DNA of 64,000 bases from Rhodanobacter sp. ANJX3 (GCF_014200755.1 NZ_JACHCM010000004.1:62001-126000), one strand, 5' to 3'. Positions 26,402-36,666 are shown, counted from the stretch's first letter. Notes: generated from the sequence alone by a model not told the origin. Made by a program: numbers and translations.

Positions 26402-27683
26402 GGCCGACCGCCCCGTCCGCATCGCTTCCATCAGAGGCTACTTCAACAGATATCGATGCGCACCATAGTCCAAGCAGCCAGCCAAACAGCAAGCCCCACC
26501 ACGCCGAATAGAAGGCCAAATGTGTGTTTAGAGGAAACAGCATCACGCCGATCGCCACTGTCGCAGGAAAAGCCCGCGCGCGCGCCGCTGGACCCACATT
26601 TCGCCAGGCGCAAAATGCCAGGCAGGCGCCCGCAAGCCACAGCAGCAACCCCACCGCCCCGGTTTCACAAAGTATCTCCAACACCAGCTGGTGCGGATGA
26701 CAGGCGCCTTCGCCTTCGCCGCACGACTCGTCCATCACAAAATGGTCCGTCGCCGGCGCGAAGTGCGGATAGGCATAACGAAAACCGCGCACGCCGACGC
26801 CGTTGATGGGATGCGCCGCGATCATCTCGGCGCTGGCATGCCAGATATCCAGCCGTCCGCTCAGCGCCGTATCCACCGATTGGGGGTCTCCACGCAGCGC
26901 AATCAAGGTGCGGTCCATGCGGCTGTGGAAACGCTCGGAGGTTTTCCACGCGACACCTCCTGCCAGCACAAGCGCGCCGGCAACGACCGCGCAGAACCCG
27001 ATAAATCGGGTCGGCGTTCTAGCCTCACGCCAGACGAAAGCCACCGCGACCAGGGCATAGCAAATCCACGCCGCGCGCGATCCGGCCAGCAGCACGGGCC
27101 CGAGCAAAAAACCGAAAGACAGCAGCAGCCCAGGCAAACCCCATCGTCGGGACGCGGCCCAGAGCGCGAAAGGCGACAACACGGCCAACGTCGGCCCCAG
27201 CTTGAGATTGGCGGCGCCAAAAATGCCGGATAGACGTTCGGCCTCGGCATGGCCGCCCAGACTCCAACCGGTGAATGCCTGAATCCAGGCATCGGCGGCC
27301 CAGAACGCGACCACCAGCGCCACGCCGTCGAACAGCATCTGCAGCTTTTCGGTGCGACGAATCGCGAAGCAGGCGTACAAGCCCAGAGGAACGTATCGCA
27401 GGATTGCCGCCACCGTGCCCCAGCTCTTGCCGGGAACCACGGAGCCGAAGGCGGATATCAGCGCCGCGCCGATATACGCTGCCAGCAGCCACAGCAGCAG
27501 ACGCGCGCCGGTATTTTCCCGCAGCGCATGCGGATACCTGGCAAAGAGCATGATCACCCCAAGCAGGCAAAGTACCGTACCCAGCTCAGAACTGCGCCCC
27601 ACCGGCAACAGCGCCACCACCAGCCAGAACGGCAGCAGCGGCGAGCGCAGCGCGGCCTTGAGCGTGGAGCGAATGGGAATCAT
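26391..27683 (-). CDS. O-antigen ligase family protein (Wzy_C)
   Basis: Polytopic inner-membrane protein of 430 residues with about 11 hydrophobic spans and a large periplasmic loop holding the Wzy_C signature (IWHASAEMIAAHPINGVGVR, then CHPHQLVLEILCETG). Such proteins either ligate O-antigen to lipid A-core (WaaL) or polymerise repeats. The position between two core glycosyltransferases favours WaaL. The start is ATG 27683; the frame stays open upstream to 27965 into the next gene. The H(P/A)H motif and its context are seen; the exact reaction is inference. Confidence 0.85.
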   Translation of the reverse strand: MIPIRSTLKAALRSPLLPFWLVVALLPVGRSSELGTVLCLLGVIMLFARYPHALRENTGARLLLWLLAAYIGAALISAFGSVVPGKSWGTVAAILRYVPLGLYACFAIRRTEKLQMLFDGVALVVAFWAADAWIQAFTGWSLGGHAEAERLSGIFGAANLKLGPTLAVLSPFALWAASRRWGLPGLLLSFGFLLGPVLLAGSRAAWICYALVAVAFVWREARTPTRFIGFCAVVAGALVLAGGVAWKTSERFHSRMDRTLIALRGDPQSVDTALSGRLDIWHASAEMIAAHPINGVGVRGFRYAYPHFAPATDHFVMDESCGEGEGACHPHQLVLEILCETGAVGLLLWLAGACLAFCAWRNVGPAARARAFPATVAIGVMLFPLNTHLAFYSAWWGLLFGWLLGLWCASISVEVASDGSDADGAVGHVA

Positions 27684-27745
27684 GCAACCCGCCGTGATGA
27701 AGACAATGGCGCATTGTAGGCGAGCGGGTGTTCGGGAGACCGAAC

Positions 27746-28897
27746 TCAGCTGCCGGCGACCTCCGCATACAACGCCAGCGTGGCCTGCTGCATGTCGACC
27801 AGTCGATAACTTTGCAGCGGAGCGATCGGCGGGGCAACGCGCAGCAGTTCGGCCGCACGATCCACCAGCTTTTCGCGATCGCCCGGCGGCACGCGACCGG
27901 CAGGATACAGTTCGGCCAACAGCTCGCCGACGCCACCGTGGGCGTAACCGAGCACCGGCCGACACAGCGACAGCGCCTCGATCACGGTGCGCCCAAACGA
28001 TTCAGGCTTGTTGGACAACTGCAGCACCAGCGTGGATATCGCATAGATATCGCGCACGTCGCTGCGCGACGGCGTCAGCACTACTTGCGAGGTGACGCCG
28101 CGCACACGGATCAGCTCCTGCAGCTCGGCCAGATACTCCTCACGACCCGGCTCCACGACGCCCAGCAGCAGCAGGCGCGCTTCGACACCGCGACGCTTGA
28201 GATCGGCCAGCAGTTCGATCGCATCGTGGTGTCCCTTGAGGCGGGTGCCGCGGGCCGGAAGCGTCAGCAGCGGCGCACCAGCCAGCGCCGGGTACTCGGT
28301 GAAAAACGCCTTCGTCCACCCGTCGTCCGGGCGGTGGCCGTAGGGGAACGCAGCGGCATCGATGCCGCGCGGAATCACCCGCACGCGGCTCGACTCGAGC
28401 CAACGGTAGTGGCTCAGCACGTAGTCCCGCAGGGTCTGCGACACCGCAATCACTTTTTCGCCGCGCAGCAGAATCGCACTGTAGCGACCGGGCGAATTGA
28501 GCCCGTGCACGGTGGTGACGAAATGTGGCCGCGGGGTTAGCCCCTTGATGGCCCACCAGCCCAGCCACGCCGGCAGCCGCGAGCGCGCATGCACGATGTC
28601 GGGTCGTATCTGCTGCAGCAGACGACGAAGCTGGCCAAGCCGTCCCAGCGTCCGCAGCGACTTGCGCGCCAGGTCCAGCGTGATGTGTTCGCCGCCCTCG
28701 GCCTGCAGCTGCTCGACCATCCGGCCGCCCGCAGAGATCACCACCGAGCGATGGCCCGCCAGCACCAGTGCACGGGAAATCTCCAGCGTCGAACGCTCCG
28801 CACCGCCGGCATGCAGACGCGGGATGAGCTGGACGACGGTAAGCCGTCTGGCTGGCGCCATGGCGCTAGGCGCGAGCTCTGGGCTAATGACTTTCAT
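27746..28897 (-). CDS. Glycosyltransferase family 4 protein
   Basis: GT-B glycosyltransferase of 383 residues: N-terminal QLIPRLHAGGAERSTLEISR, a C-terminal donor domain with LPARGTRLKGHHDAIELLADL and the EX7E region KPESFGRTVIEALSLCRPVL. It opens the minus-strand operon GT4-ligase-GT2 with a 62-bp gap to the ligase. Alternative start M13 (MAPARRL) is possible. It resembles LPS core glycosyltransferases of Xanthomonadales; substrate unknown. Confidence 0.92.
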   Translation of the reverse strand: MKVISPELAPSAMAPARRLTVVQLIPRLHAGGAERSTLEISRALVLAGHRSVVISAGGRMVEQLQAEGGEHITLDLARKSLRTLGRLGQLRRLLQQIRPDIVHARSRLPAWLGWWAIKGLTPRPHFVTTVHGLNSPGRYSAILLRGEKVIAVSQTLRDYVLSHYRWLESSRVRVIPRGIDAAAFPYGHRPDDGWTKAFFTEYPALAGAPLLTLPARGTRLKGHHDAIELLADLKRRGVEARLLLLGVVEPGREEYLAELQELIRVRGVTSQVVLTPSRSDVRDIYAISTLVLQLSNKPESFGRTVIEALSLCRPVLGYAHGGVGELLAELYPAGRVPPGDREKLVDRAAELLRVAPPIAPLQSYRLVDMQQATLALYAEVAGS

Positions 28898-28951
28898 CCG
28901 ATGGGTAAAGCAAAAACAGTGCCGCTGACTGCAGTGAAGTAACGCCTGCGA

Positions 28952-29158
28952 TCAGTCGCGCAGCACGTATTTGGCACCGCAATAGGCGCAAACGGACTCG
29001 CCGCCGTCGCCCTCGATGGGCAGATAGACCTTCGGATGCGAATTCCACACCTCCATGCCGGGCATCGGGCAGGACAGCGGTAGGTCGGCGCGCGTCACTT
29101 CGTAACGATTTTCGGCATTGGCCGGCACCAGCGACACGGCAGAAACGGGGCGCGACAT
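28952..29158 (-). CDS. Zinc-finger (CHCC) domain protein
   Basis: A 68-residue protein with one Cys-His-Cys-Cys site: CPMPGMEVWNSHPKVYLPI followed by ESVCAYCGAKYVLRD. This is the zf-CHCC family related to the mitochondrial complex I subunit NDUFS6; the bacterial role is not known. GGAG precedes the ATG at 29158. It is 54 bp upstream of the GT4 gene on the opposite sense of that operon's start, on the same strand ordering downstream of YceI. Confidence 0.88.
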   Translation of the reverse strand: MSRPVSAVSLVPANAENRYEVTRADLPLSCPMPGMEVWNSHPKVYLPIEGDGGESVCAYCGAKYVLRD

Positions 29159-29297
29159 GAGGAACTCCGGACGATCTGACAAGAGGAGAATGGTAGCAGG
29201 CTGAGCGCTCACGTCGGATAGGCCATAGCCAGATATGGAAAACCCGCGCCGTTGCCGGCGCGGGCTGGGGTCAATCGTGTTGGCGTTACCGCGTGGC

Positions 29298-29894
29298 TTA
29301 CTTGGCCGCGTCGGCCTTGGCGACCGCGCCTTCGGTAGTGATGTGGATCTTGATCTCGTCGCTGACGTTGGGCACATAAGCCGCCACGCCGAAATCCGAG
29401 CGCTTCAGCGTACCGGTGGCGTCGAAGCCGATCGCCTGCACCTTCTTCATCGGATGCTCGCCGACCTTGTTGAGCTTGGCATCCAGCACGACCGACTTGG
29501 TCACACCGTGCACGGTCAAGTCGCCGGTCACCTTGAACTTGTCGCCACCGAGCGGCTGCACCTTGGTGCTCTTGAAGGTCACGTCCGGATATTTGGCGGC
29601 GTCGAAGAAATCCGGCTTTTTCAGATGCTCATCAAGCGCGCTGACATGGGTATCCAGATTGGTCAGCGGCAGCGTCACTTCCACGCTGGATTTGGACGGC
29701 TGCTTCTCGTCGTACACCAGGGTGCCGCTGCCCAGCGGCAGGTTGGCGGTAGGGTTGGAAAAGCCGAAATGATTCCAGGTGAACAGCACCATCGTATGGC
29801 CCGGGTCGAGCTGGTAGGTGACCGGCGCGGCCTGGACCGAAGAGACGGCGGCGCCGAGCAAACCGGCGATGGCGAGAAAACGAAGAGTGCGCAT
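29298..29894 (-). CDS. YceI family periplasmic protein
   Basis: Lipocalin-like beta-barrel of 198 residues that binds a polyisoprenoid in characterised homologues. A signal peptide (MRTLRFLAIAGLLGAAVSSVQA) is followed by the family opening TYQLDPGHTMVLFTWNHFGF, the FFDAAKYPDVTFKST segment and GDLTVHGVTKSV. AGGAG precedes ATG 29894. It lies 68 bp downstream of the nitroreductase gene and is probably cotranscribed. A longer frame to 30131 crosses into that gene and is not real. Confidence 0.94.
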   Translation of the reverse strand: MRTLRFLAIAGLLGAAVSSVQAAPVTYQLDPGHTMVLFTWNHFGFSNPTANLPLGSGTLVYDEKQPSKSSVEVTLPLTNLDTHVSALDEHLKKPDFFDAAKYPDVTFKSTKVQPLGGDKFKVTGDLTVHGVTKSVVLDAKLNKVGEHPMKKVQAIGFDATGTLKRSDFGVAAYVPNVSDEIKIHITTEGAVAKADAAK

Positions 29895-29962
29895 GAGGTA
29901 TCTCCTGGGAAAGGTGAGAGCTTGAAAGGACGATTTCAGAACGGTGTAGTGGCACTGCGCCA

Positions 29963-30556
29963 TCAGGCGATCGTGCAGGCCTCGTCGAACGTGAGCCGTG
30001 GGCTGCGCGGGAACATATTGCGGCTGGCGTCGCCGTAACCGATGTTGATCAAGAAGTTGGACTTGATCGACGTGCCGGCAAAAAAGGCCGCGTCGACGCC
30101 CGCCTGGTCGTAGCCGGACATCGGCCCACAATCCAGGCCCAGCGAACGTGCTGCCAGCAACAGATACGCACCCTGCAGGCTGGAATTGCGGAACGCGGTA
30201 GCCTCGATCATCGCCTGATTGCCGACAAACCAGCTGCGGGCATCGGCATGCGGGAAAAGCTTCGGCAGCTTTTCGTAAAAGGCCTGGTCGCTGCCGATGA
30301 TCGCGGTGACCGGGGCTTCCGCCGTCTTGGCGCGATTGGCTTCGGACAGAAACGGTGCCAGCTTGGCCTTGGCCTCTTTCGACTTCACGAATACCACGCG
30401 CATCGGCGACGCGTTGGCGCTGGTCGGCGCAAACTTGGTCAGGTCATACAGCTGGTGCAGCTGCTCGTCGCTGACCTCTTTGAGCTGCCACGCATTGAAC
30501 GTGCGGGCCTCGCGAAAGAGCTGGTCGAGGGCGGCCTCGGAAAGTGTCTGGCTCAT
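29963..30556 (-). CDS. RutE/HadB-type nitroreductase family protein
   Basis: FMN-dependent nitroreductase fold of 197 residues. The opening [20 protein letters not shown] and the FMN-binding [15 protein letters not shown] and [11 protein letters not shown] match the malonic semialdehyde reductase RutE subgroup. No other rut (pyrimidine degradation) genes are nearby, so the physiological reaction may be general NAD(P)H-dependent reduction. YceI follows on the same strand. Confidence 0.9.
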   Translation of the reverse strand: MSQTLSEAALDQLFREARTFNAWQLKEVSDEQLHQLYDLTKFAPTSANASPMRVVFVKSKEAKAKLAPFLSEANRAKTAEAPVTAIIGSDQAFYEKLPKLFPHADARSWFVGNQAMIEATAFRNSSLQGAYLLLAARSLGLDCGPMSGYDQAGVDAAFFAGTSIKSNFLINIGYGDASRNMFPRSPRLTFDEACTIA

Positions 30557-30689
30557 CGGTATCCTCTATCGTCACAGTGCACCGTCACGGCGCGGTAGGC
30601 GTTCAGTGTATAGGTGTGGCGTTACCAACAGATCATGGGCTTGAGGAACGTACTGTGCTCGCAGGGGAAACAATGCCGCGCCGCCGACC

Positions 30690-31667
30690 ATGCTGAAACT
30701 GCGCGGTGAGTGCTGGGCCATTACCGACAATGCCGCCGGCAACCAGCGCCAGGCATGGGCTGTGGCCGAACGGCTGGGCCTGCCGGTGCGCCATCTGATA
30801 CTCGAACCGCGCCCGCCGTGGTCGTGGCTGGCACCGCGCCTTTCCATCGGCGGCGCTCTGGCACTGAGTGCGGATCAGCAGCGTCTGTTTGCGCCGCCGT
30901 GGCCGGACGTGGCGATCGGCTGTGGCCGAGCCGCCGCGCTTTTTACGCGGCAACTGCGTCGGCTTTCTTCCGGTCGTTGCTACACGGTGCAGATTCTCGA
31001 TCCGCGAATCGATCCGGCGCACTGGGACACGGTGATCGCGCCGCTGCACGACGAGCTGCATGGTGCCAACGTGCTGACGCCGATGGGCTCGCTCAACACC
31101 GTCGACGACGGCTGGCTGGCGGACGGGCGCGAATCCTGTCCCGCACTGGCCGACCTGCCGCAGCCGCGCGTCGGCGTCCTGCTCGGCGGTCCGCGCCAGG
31201 GCATGATGTTCGACGCCGATTACGCGCAACGTCTGGCCGGCCACCTGCTCGATCGGCATCGGCGCGAACGCGGCAGCTTGCTGGTGCTGGCCTCACGTCG
31301 CACGCCCACCGCGCTGATCGACGTCTTCCGCCAGGCGTTTCGAGACGTGCCGGGCCTGATCTGGGCCGGGCACGACGATGGCCCCAATCCCTACCCTGGC
31401 GTGCTCGGCTGGGCCGATCGCCTGGTAGTGACGCCCGACTCGGTGAACATGCTCAGCGAGGCCTGCGCGGTAGGCTGCCCGGTGCATACGTTTGCCATGG
31501 CGCCACTGCCGGCAAAAATCGAACGGTTTCATGCCGCCCTGCGCGACGCCGGCCTGCTGCTCGATATCGATTCCGACGCCGCCAGCTCGGCACCGCCACT
31601 GCGGGAAACCGAGGCCCTGGCCGACGAACTGTGTCGCCGCATACGGGCACGGCAGGCGCTGTCCTGA
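30690..31667 (+). CDS. Mitochondrial fission ELM1 family protein (DUF1022)
   Basis: A 325-residue protein with GT-B-like pattern: CWAITDNAAGNQRQAWAVAERLG at the start, then VAIGCGRAAA, HDELHGANVL, GVLLGGPRQG, LVLASRRTP and VTPDSVNMLSEACAVGCPV. The family is named from a plant protein but its bacterial members look like glycosyltransferases of envelope metabolism; the reaction is unknown. It is convergent with glnE and divergent from the nitroreductase gene. Confidence 0.88.
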   Translation: MLKLRGECWAITDNAAGNQRQAWAVAERLGLPVRHLILEPRPPWSWLAPRLSIGGALALSADQQRLFAPPWPDVAIGCGRAAALFTRQLRRLSSGRCYTVQILDPRIDPAHWDTVIAPLHDELHGANVLTPMGSLNTVDDGWLADGRESCPALADLPQPRVGVLLGGPRQGMMFDADYAQRLAGHLLDRHRRERGSLLVLASRRTPTALIDVFRQAFRDVPGLIWAGHDDGPNPYPGVLGWADRLVVTPDSVNMLSEACAVGCPVHTFAMAPLPAKIERFHAALRDAGLLLDIDSDAASSAPPLRETEALADELCRRIRARQALS

Positions 31668-31718
31668 CCTCGCGCGCCAAGTTTCTAGACCGGAGCGACT
31701 GACTACACCCAACGCGTT

Positions 31719-34562
31719 TCAGCCGAACTGAAAACCCAGCCCCTCGGCGACGTCCCATACGCCGGCACAGACCTGCTTGAGCTCCGCATCGCGCGGTGCA
31801 AGGCGCGAGCGCAGATCCATCGTGCAGGTGAGCGAGCGCTGCAGCAGATCGGCATGCGCGACGGTCAGTATCGCCGCCTGGTTGGCGTCGATCAGCCGTG
31901 CCCTTCGGCAAGCTTCGATCATCGCCGCGTTGGCCGTGACTTCCAGCAGCTCTGGGTGGTGCGATGCGTTCGCCAGCACGAGCCCCTGCAGCAGGAATTC
32001 GATATCGAGCAAGGCGCCGTGCCCCTGCTTCAAATCGAGCTGGCGCGCATCGGAGCGATCGCGCTCGGTGCGCCAACGCCGACGCATGCTGCTGACTTCG
32101 GCAAACACCGTCGCGTGATCGCGTGGCACGGACAGAATGTCGCGACGCACCTGCGCCAGATCGTCGTTGAGCGCCGCATCGCCGGCCACCGGCCGCGCCC
32201 GCAGCAGCGCCTGATGCTCCCAGGTCCAGGCGCGGCTTTTTTGATACGCGACAAACGTGTCCAGACTGCTCACCAGCAGACCCTTGGAACCATCCGGCCG
32301 CAGACGCGCATCGACTTCGTAGAGTCGACCGGCGCGGGTCAGCACAGTAAGCCAGTTCAGCACGCGCTGCGCGAGGCGCTGATACCAGCGCACGCCTTCG
32401 AGTGGCCGATCGCCGTCGCTCAACGCGCTCGCACGACGGCTGTCGTAAACAAAGACGAGATCGAGATCCGACGCGAAGCCCAGCTCCTTGCCGCCCATGC
32501 TGCCGTAGCCAAGCACGGCAAAGCCCGAGCCCACGCCCGGCAACCGACCGTGCTTGACGATCAGCTCGCGCTCGGACAGTGCGGTCACCGCGATCACGAC
32601 CGACTCGGCCAACGTGGCCAGCCGTCGCGCGGTGGCCACCGCATCGACGCGACCGTCATTGAAGGCCAGCCCGAGCCGGAAGGCGGTCGAGGCCTTGAAT
32701 TCGTTGATCCGCTCGAGCTCGGCCTCGGCCTCGCGCTCGTCCAGCGTGGCCAGCACGCGGGTGATTTCGGCGACGATGTCGGCGCGCTTGAACGGCAGTT
32801 GATCGATGCGCGGATCGAGCACGTCATCCAGCAGCAGCGGCTGCGCGATGACGCGCTCGGCCAGAAATGCGCTGTCGGCGAACAGCTGCACCAGGCGCTT
32901 GCGCGCGCCGGGCTGCTCTTCCAGCAGCGCCAGATACGAAGAGCGCCGCGCCACCGCCTGCATCAGCCGGCACAGGCGCAACAGACACGGTACCGGTGCC
33001 GCACTGAGTCGCGCCGCGTCGAGCAGCTGCGGCATCAGATGATCGAGCTGTTCGCGCGAGCGCACCGACATCGCGCGCACGGCGGCAGCCTGCGGCAGTT
33101 TCAACAGCGCATCGGCCAGCTCGACGCCGCCGCTGAAACCGGAAGCCTCCAGCGCGGCCGCATCGAGGGATTCGTCGCAGGCCTTTTGCCACAGCAGCAT
33201 GTCCTGCACCGGCACCGTGGCCGCGCGGCCACCTTGTGGCATCAGTACGGCGGCGAACTCCTCGCTGGTGTTGGCGCGATGCTCGGCCAGCGCCGCGTCG
33301 AGCGCATGCCAGTCGGCATAGCCCAGGCTCAGGGCGATGCGTTCGCGGCTCAGGTCGTCTTCGGGAATGTCGTGCGTCTGCGCATCGCGCAGCATCTGCA
33401 CGCGATTCTCCACGCGGCGCAGCAGCACGTAGGCATCGCGCAGCAGGCTCGCCCGCACCGCATGAATATGCCCGCGCGCTTCGCACTCGGCCAGCGCAGG
33501 AAGCAGGCCGCGCACGCGCAGGCTGGGTTCGCGACCGCCGCGAATGAGCTGGGTTAACTGCACAATGAATTCGATCTCGCGGATACCGCCCGGGCCGAGC
33601 TTGAGGTTGTCGGCCAGATCCTTGCGCACGACCTCGGCATCGATTAACGCCTTCATCTCACGCAGGCCCGCGAACGCGGTGTAGTCGAGGTATTTGCGAT
33701 AAACGAATGGCCGCAGCAGCTCCTCCAGCTGTTCGCCGGCCGCGCGATCGCCGGCGACCGGGCGGGCCTTGATCCAGGCATAGCGTTCCCAGTCGCGGCC
33801 TTCGCTCTGGTAGTACTGCTCCATCGCGCCGAACGACAGCGCCAGCCGGCCGGCGTTGCCGAACGGGCGCAGACGCAGATCGACCCGCGCACAGATGCCA
33901 TCCATCGTCGGCTCATTCAACAGGCGCACCAGCTGGCGCCCGAGCCGCACGAAGTATTCGCTGTTGTCGAGCGGCCGCGAGCCATCGCTCTGGCCGCCCT
34001 GCGGATAGGCCAGCACCAGATCGATGTCGGAGGAAAAATTCAGCTCGCTGCCGCCGAGCTTGCCGAAGCCGACCACGACCATGCGCTGCCGCTCGCCGTC
34101 ATGATCGCGGGCTTGCCCGTAGCGCGCGGCTAGCGCCCGTTCGGACCAGGCCAGCGCCACGCCGAGCAGAACTTCGTAGAGCACGCTGGTCGCCGACAGC
34201 GTCTCGGGCAATGCATCGAGCTGATTGACATCGCGAAACACCAGGCGCAGCGCCTCGGCGTGACGAAAGCGGCGCAGCACTTTGAGACTGCCTGCCTCGT
34301 CATCCGGCAGCTTCAAATCGTCGACGCGGGCATTCGCCGCGCTTGTGTCATACAAGCGCGCCAGCCCGGACGGCGACAGCAGTTCCGGCTGGCGCGACCA
34401 CACGTCGAAGGCGAAGTCGCTGGCCAGAAGGGTATGGCGGATACGCGCGGTGTCCTCGTCGTCATGCTGAACGTGGAGGCCGGCACTGCGGCAACGGGCA
34501 AGCAGATCGCCGTAACGATCGTCGATCAATGCGCGCAGCGCGGGAGATTCTTGAGCTGACAT
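31719..34562 (-). CDS. glnE: Glutamine synthetase adenylyltransferase/adenylyl-removing enzyme
   Basis: Bifunctional regulator that adenylylates glutamine synthetase in nitrogen excess and reverses it in limitation, under PII control. The 947-residue protein has two nucleotidyltransferase halves: GFGKLGGSELNFSSDIDLV (removing domain) and GYGSMGGKELGFASDLDLV (adenylating domain), joined by the usual helical linker, plus REIEFIVQL and DIEFLLQGL. I start at ATG 34562 (MSAQESPAL); a start at 34601 would add 13 basic residues. The gene is alone on this strand. Confidence 0.97.
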   Translation of the reverse strand: MSAQESPALRALIDDRYGDLLARCRSAGLHVQHDDEDTARIRHTLLASDFAFDVWSRQPELLSPSGLARLYDTSAANARVDDLKLPDDEAGSLKVLRRFRHAEALRLVFRDVNQLDALPETLSATSVLYEVLLGVALAWSERALAARYGQARDHDGERQRMVVVGFGKLGGSELNFSSDIDLVLAYPQGGQSDGSRPLDNSEYFVRLGRQLVRLLNEPTMDGICARVDLRLRPFGNAGRLALSFGAMEQYYQSEGRDWERYAWIKARPVAGDRAAGEQLEELLRPFVYRKYLDYTAFAGLREMKALIDAEVVRKDLADNLKLGPGGIREIEFIVQLTQLIRGGREPSLRVRGLLPALAECEARGHIHAVRASLLRDAYVLLRRVENRVQMLRDAQTHDIPEDDLSRERIALSLGYADWHALDAALAEHRANTSEEFAAVLMPQGGRAATVPVQDMLLWQKACDESLDAAALEASGFSGGVELADALLKLPQAAAVRAMSVRSREQLDHLMPQLLDAARLSAAPVPCLLRLCRLMQAVARRSSYLALLEEQPGARKRLVQLFADSAFLAERVIAQPLLLDDVLDPRIDQLPFKRADIVAEITRVLATLDEREAEAELERINEFKASTAFRLGLAFNDGRVDAVATARRLATLAESVVIAVTALSERELIVKHGRLPGVGSGFAVLGYGSMGGKELGFASDLDLVFVYDSRRASALSDGDRPLEGVRWYQRLAQRVLNWLTVLTRAGRLYEVDARLRPDGSKGLLVSSLDTFVAYQKSRAWTWEHQALLRARPVAGDAALNDDLAQVRRDILSVPRDHATVFAEVSSMRRRWRTERDRSDARQLDLKQGHGALLDIEFLLQGLVLANASHHPELLEVTANAAMIEACRRARLIDANQAAILTVAHADLLQRSLTCTMDLRSRLAPRDAELKQVCAGVWDVAEGLGFQFG

Positions 34563-34761
34563 CCCGGCATTGTGCCGCACGCGACAGGGTCGACGGGTCA
34601 ACGACCGGGCCAGGCATGCCGGTTATCGGTAAACCGGCCCCGCAGGAGGCACGCTCACGCTCAAATGCCGTTCAGCATCGGCACGTCGCCACCCACACTG
34701 GGTTCATCTGCGCTCGATTACATTTCCGTGTCTAAACCATGTCAGCAAGCGCAGGACTGTC

Positions 34762-36666
34762 ATGCCGTTGAATGCCTCCCAGCCAGTCCGCCCCGCTCGA
34801 TCGCTTGCCACGCGCGCCGCCTGCGTGCTTTTTGCAGCTCTCCTCTTTGTCCTTTTGACCAGCCTGCTGGACGGTGGACCGGGAGTGGCGCCATCGCAAT
34901 GGCTGCAGCAACCGCGCTTTGCCCTGGCCAACGCTCTGGCCGGGCTGCTGCTGGCTGGCGTGTTACTGGTGCTGACCCGCCGGCTTTTGCTGGCGTTCGG
35001 GCTGGCCTTTCTGGTGCAGGGCGTCTTCTACGCCGTGAATACGCTGAAGGTGGCCAACCTCGGCACGCCGCTCCTGCCCGACGACTTCCGCATGGTCGGT
35101 CAGCTGCGCCGCGGTGGCGCGCACCTGCTGTTCGGCTATTTGCCGCACAGCCCATGGCCGTATCTGGGCGTGCTGGTTGCCATCGCGCTAGCGGTGGCGA
35201 TCTGGCGCTTCGAGCCGCCGCTGTTCGCCCGTCGCACCGGTGGCAAACGGCTGCTGGCCGGCGGCGTGCTGACGGCTTTGCTGGTCAGCCTGCTTATAGG
35301 CACGTCGACATGGGGCCGAATCTATAACGGCCACGTGCTCTGGATGGAACCCTGGTCGGCCGCGTCCACAAGCGGCCACTCGGGAATGATCAGCTCACTG
35401 GTCATGTTTCAACTGCAGAACGGCCACAACAAACAGAAGCCCGATCACGTCGCGGCAAGTCAGCTGATCGATCAGTCGGCGGCAGCGATGAAGCAGTACA
35501 TGCAGGCGCCGGCAGCCGGGCACGATATGCCCGACATCGTGGTGATCCAGAGCGAATCGTTTTTCGACCCCACCATCATGCGCGGCTACGAGAACAGCCA
35601 GTTCACGCCGAACCTGAAGCGGCTGGCCGAGCATGGCATGAGCGGCCCGCTGCATGTGCCGACGTTCGGTGGCGGTACGATCCGCACCGAATTCGAAGTG
35701 CTAACCGGCCTGTCGCTGCGCTACTTCGACAACCTGCAGTTCCCGTATCTGCAGATGAATAAGAAATCGGTGCCGAGTCTGGTGCGCACGCTCAACGGCC
35801 ACGGTTACGACACAATCGCGCTGCACGGCAACGATCCGACCTTCTGGAACCGCAGCACCGCGTTCAAGGCGCTGGGTTTCAATCGGTTCGTGTCGCAGTC
35901 CTCGTTTCCCGCCAACGCGGCGAACGACGGCAAGTACATGGCCGACAGCGCGATGACCGACGAGATCATGACGCAGATGAAGGACAGCGGGCCGCCGCAG
36001 TTCATTTTTGCCATCAGCATCGAGGCACACGGCCCTTACGACGTGGAGCCCGCTCACGCCGATGAACGCGACGCTATTCCCGTACCGAACGGCCTGGTCG
36101 ATATCGACAAGCGCGAGCTGCAGAATTACATCTACCACATGCGCCACGCCGACGCCGAGCTGGGCCGGCTGGTCGCGTGGCTGGCCAAACGCAATCGCCC
36201 GAGCCTGGTACTGTTCTACGGCGATCATCTGCCCGGCTTGACCGACAGCTACCGCACCACCGGCTTTGTCGACGGCCAAGACATGCTGAGCCAGGCAGGT
36301 ACATGGCTGATGGTCGATCCGCACAATCTTCATGGCCAACCGACCCGCACCGACACTGCCGCCTGGCTGCTACCGGGCAAGCTGCTGGAGCAGGCCGGTA
36401 TCCATAACGATCCGTACTTCGCTTTGACCACTCTGGTCGGTCCACAGCTGGCGTCGCTGACCAAGGCACCCGGCGCGCCACCGCCGTCCGAAGCCGGCGA
36501 CGAACAGCGCATCGATCAGGCGATGTCCAGCGTCGACCAGCTGCGCATGAGCGGCAAGCTCGACAACCTGCTCCCGAAAATCGATACGCCGCAGGCCAGC
36601 GGCATCGTGCGCGACGATGCTGCCGGACCGTCGCCACCGTCGGCACCCGCCGCTTTGTTCTATTAG
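34762..36666 (+). CDS. LTA synthase family phosphotransferase
   Basis: Membrane-anchored sulfatase-fold enzyme of 634 residues. Five hydrophobic spans occupy about residues 17-182, followed by a periplasmic catalytic domain beginning DIVVIQSESFFDP. The nucleophile Thr lies in GGGTIRTEFEVLTG, and the metal site continues with FYGDHLPGL. Gram-negative relatives move phosphoglycerol or phosphoethanolamine onto glucans or lipid A (OpgB-like). Which acceptor is used here is unknown. A proline-rich tail (AAGPSPPSAPAALFY) ends the protein. It is monocistronic and closed by a strong terminator. Confidence 0.88.
   Translation: MPLNASQPVRPARSLATRAACVLFAALLFVLLTSLLDGGPGVAPSQWLQQPRFALANALAGLLLAGVLLVLTRRLLLAFGLAFLVQGVFYAVNTLKVANLGTPLLPDDFRMVGQLRRGGAHLLFGYLPHSPWPYLGVLVAIALAVAIWRFEPPLFARRTGGKRLLAGGVLTALLVSLLIGTSTWGRIYNGHVLWMEPWSAASTSGHSGMISSLVMFQLQNGHNKQKPDHVAASQLIDQSAAAMKQYMQAPAAGHDMPDIVVIQSESFFDPTIMRGYENSQFTPNLKRLAEHGMSGPLHVPTFGGGTIRTEFEVLTGLSLRYFDNLQFPYLQMNKKSVPSLVRTLNGHGYDTIALHGNDPTFWNRSTAFKALGFNRFVSQSSFPANAANDGKYMADSAMTDEIMTQMKDSGPPQFIFAISIEAHGPYDVEPAHADERDAIPVPNGLVDIDKRELQNYIYHMRHADAELGRLVAWLAKRNRPSLVLFYGDHLPGLTDSYRTTGFVDGQDMLSQAGTWLMVDPHNLHGQPTRTDTAAWLLPGKLLEQAGIHNDPYFALTTLVGPQLASLTKAPGAPPPSEAGDEQRIDQAMSSVDQLRMSGKLDNLLPKIDTPQASGIVRDDAAGPSPPSAPAALFY

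Noticed and set aside
31854..33557. 567-codon frame opposite glnE
   Set aside because: Antisense to both GlnE domains, no motifs.
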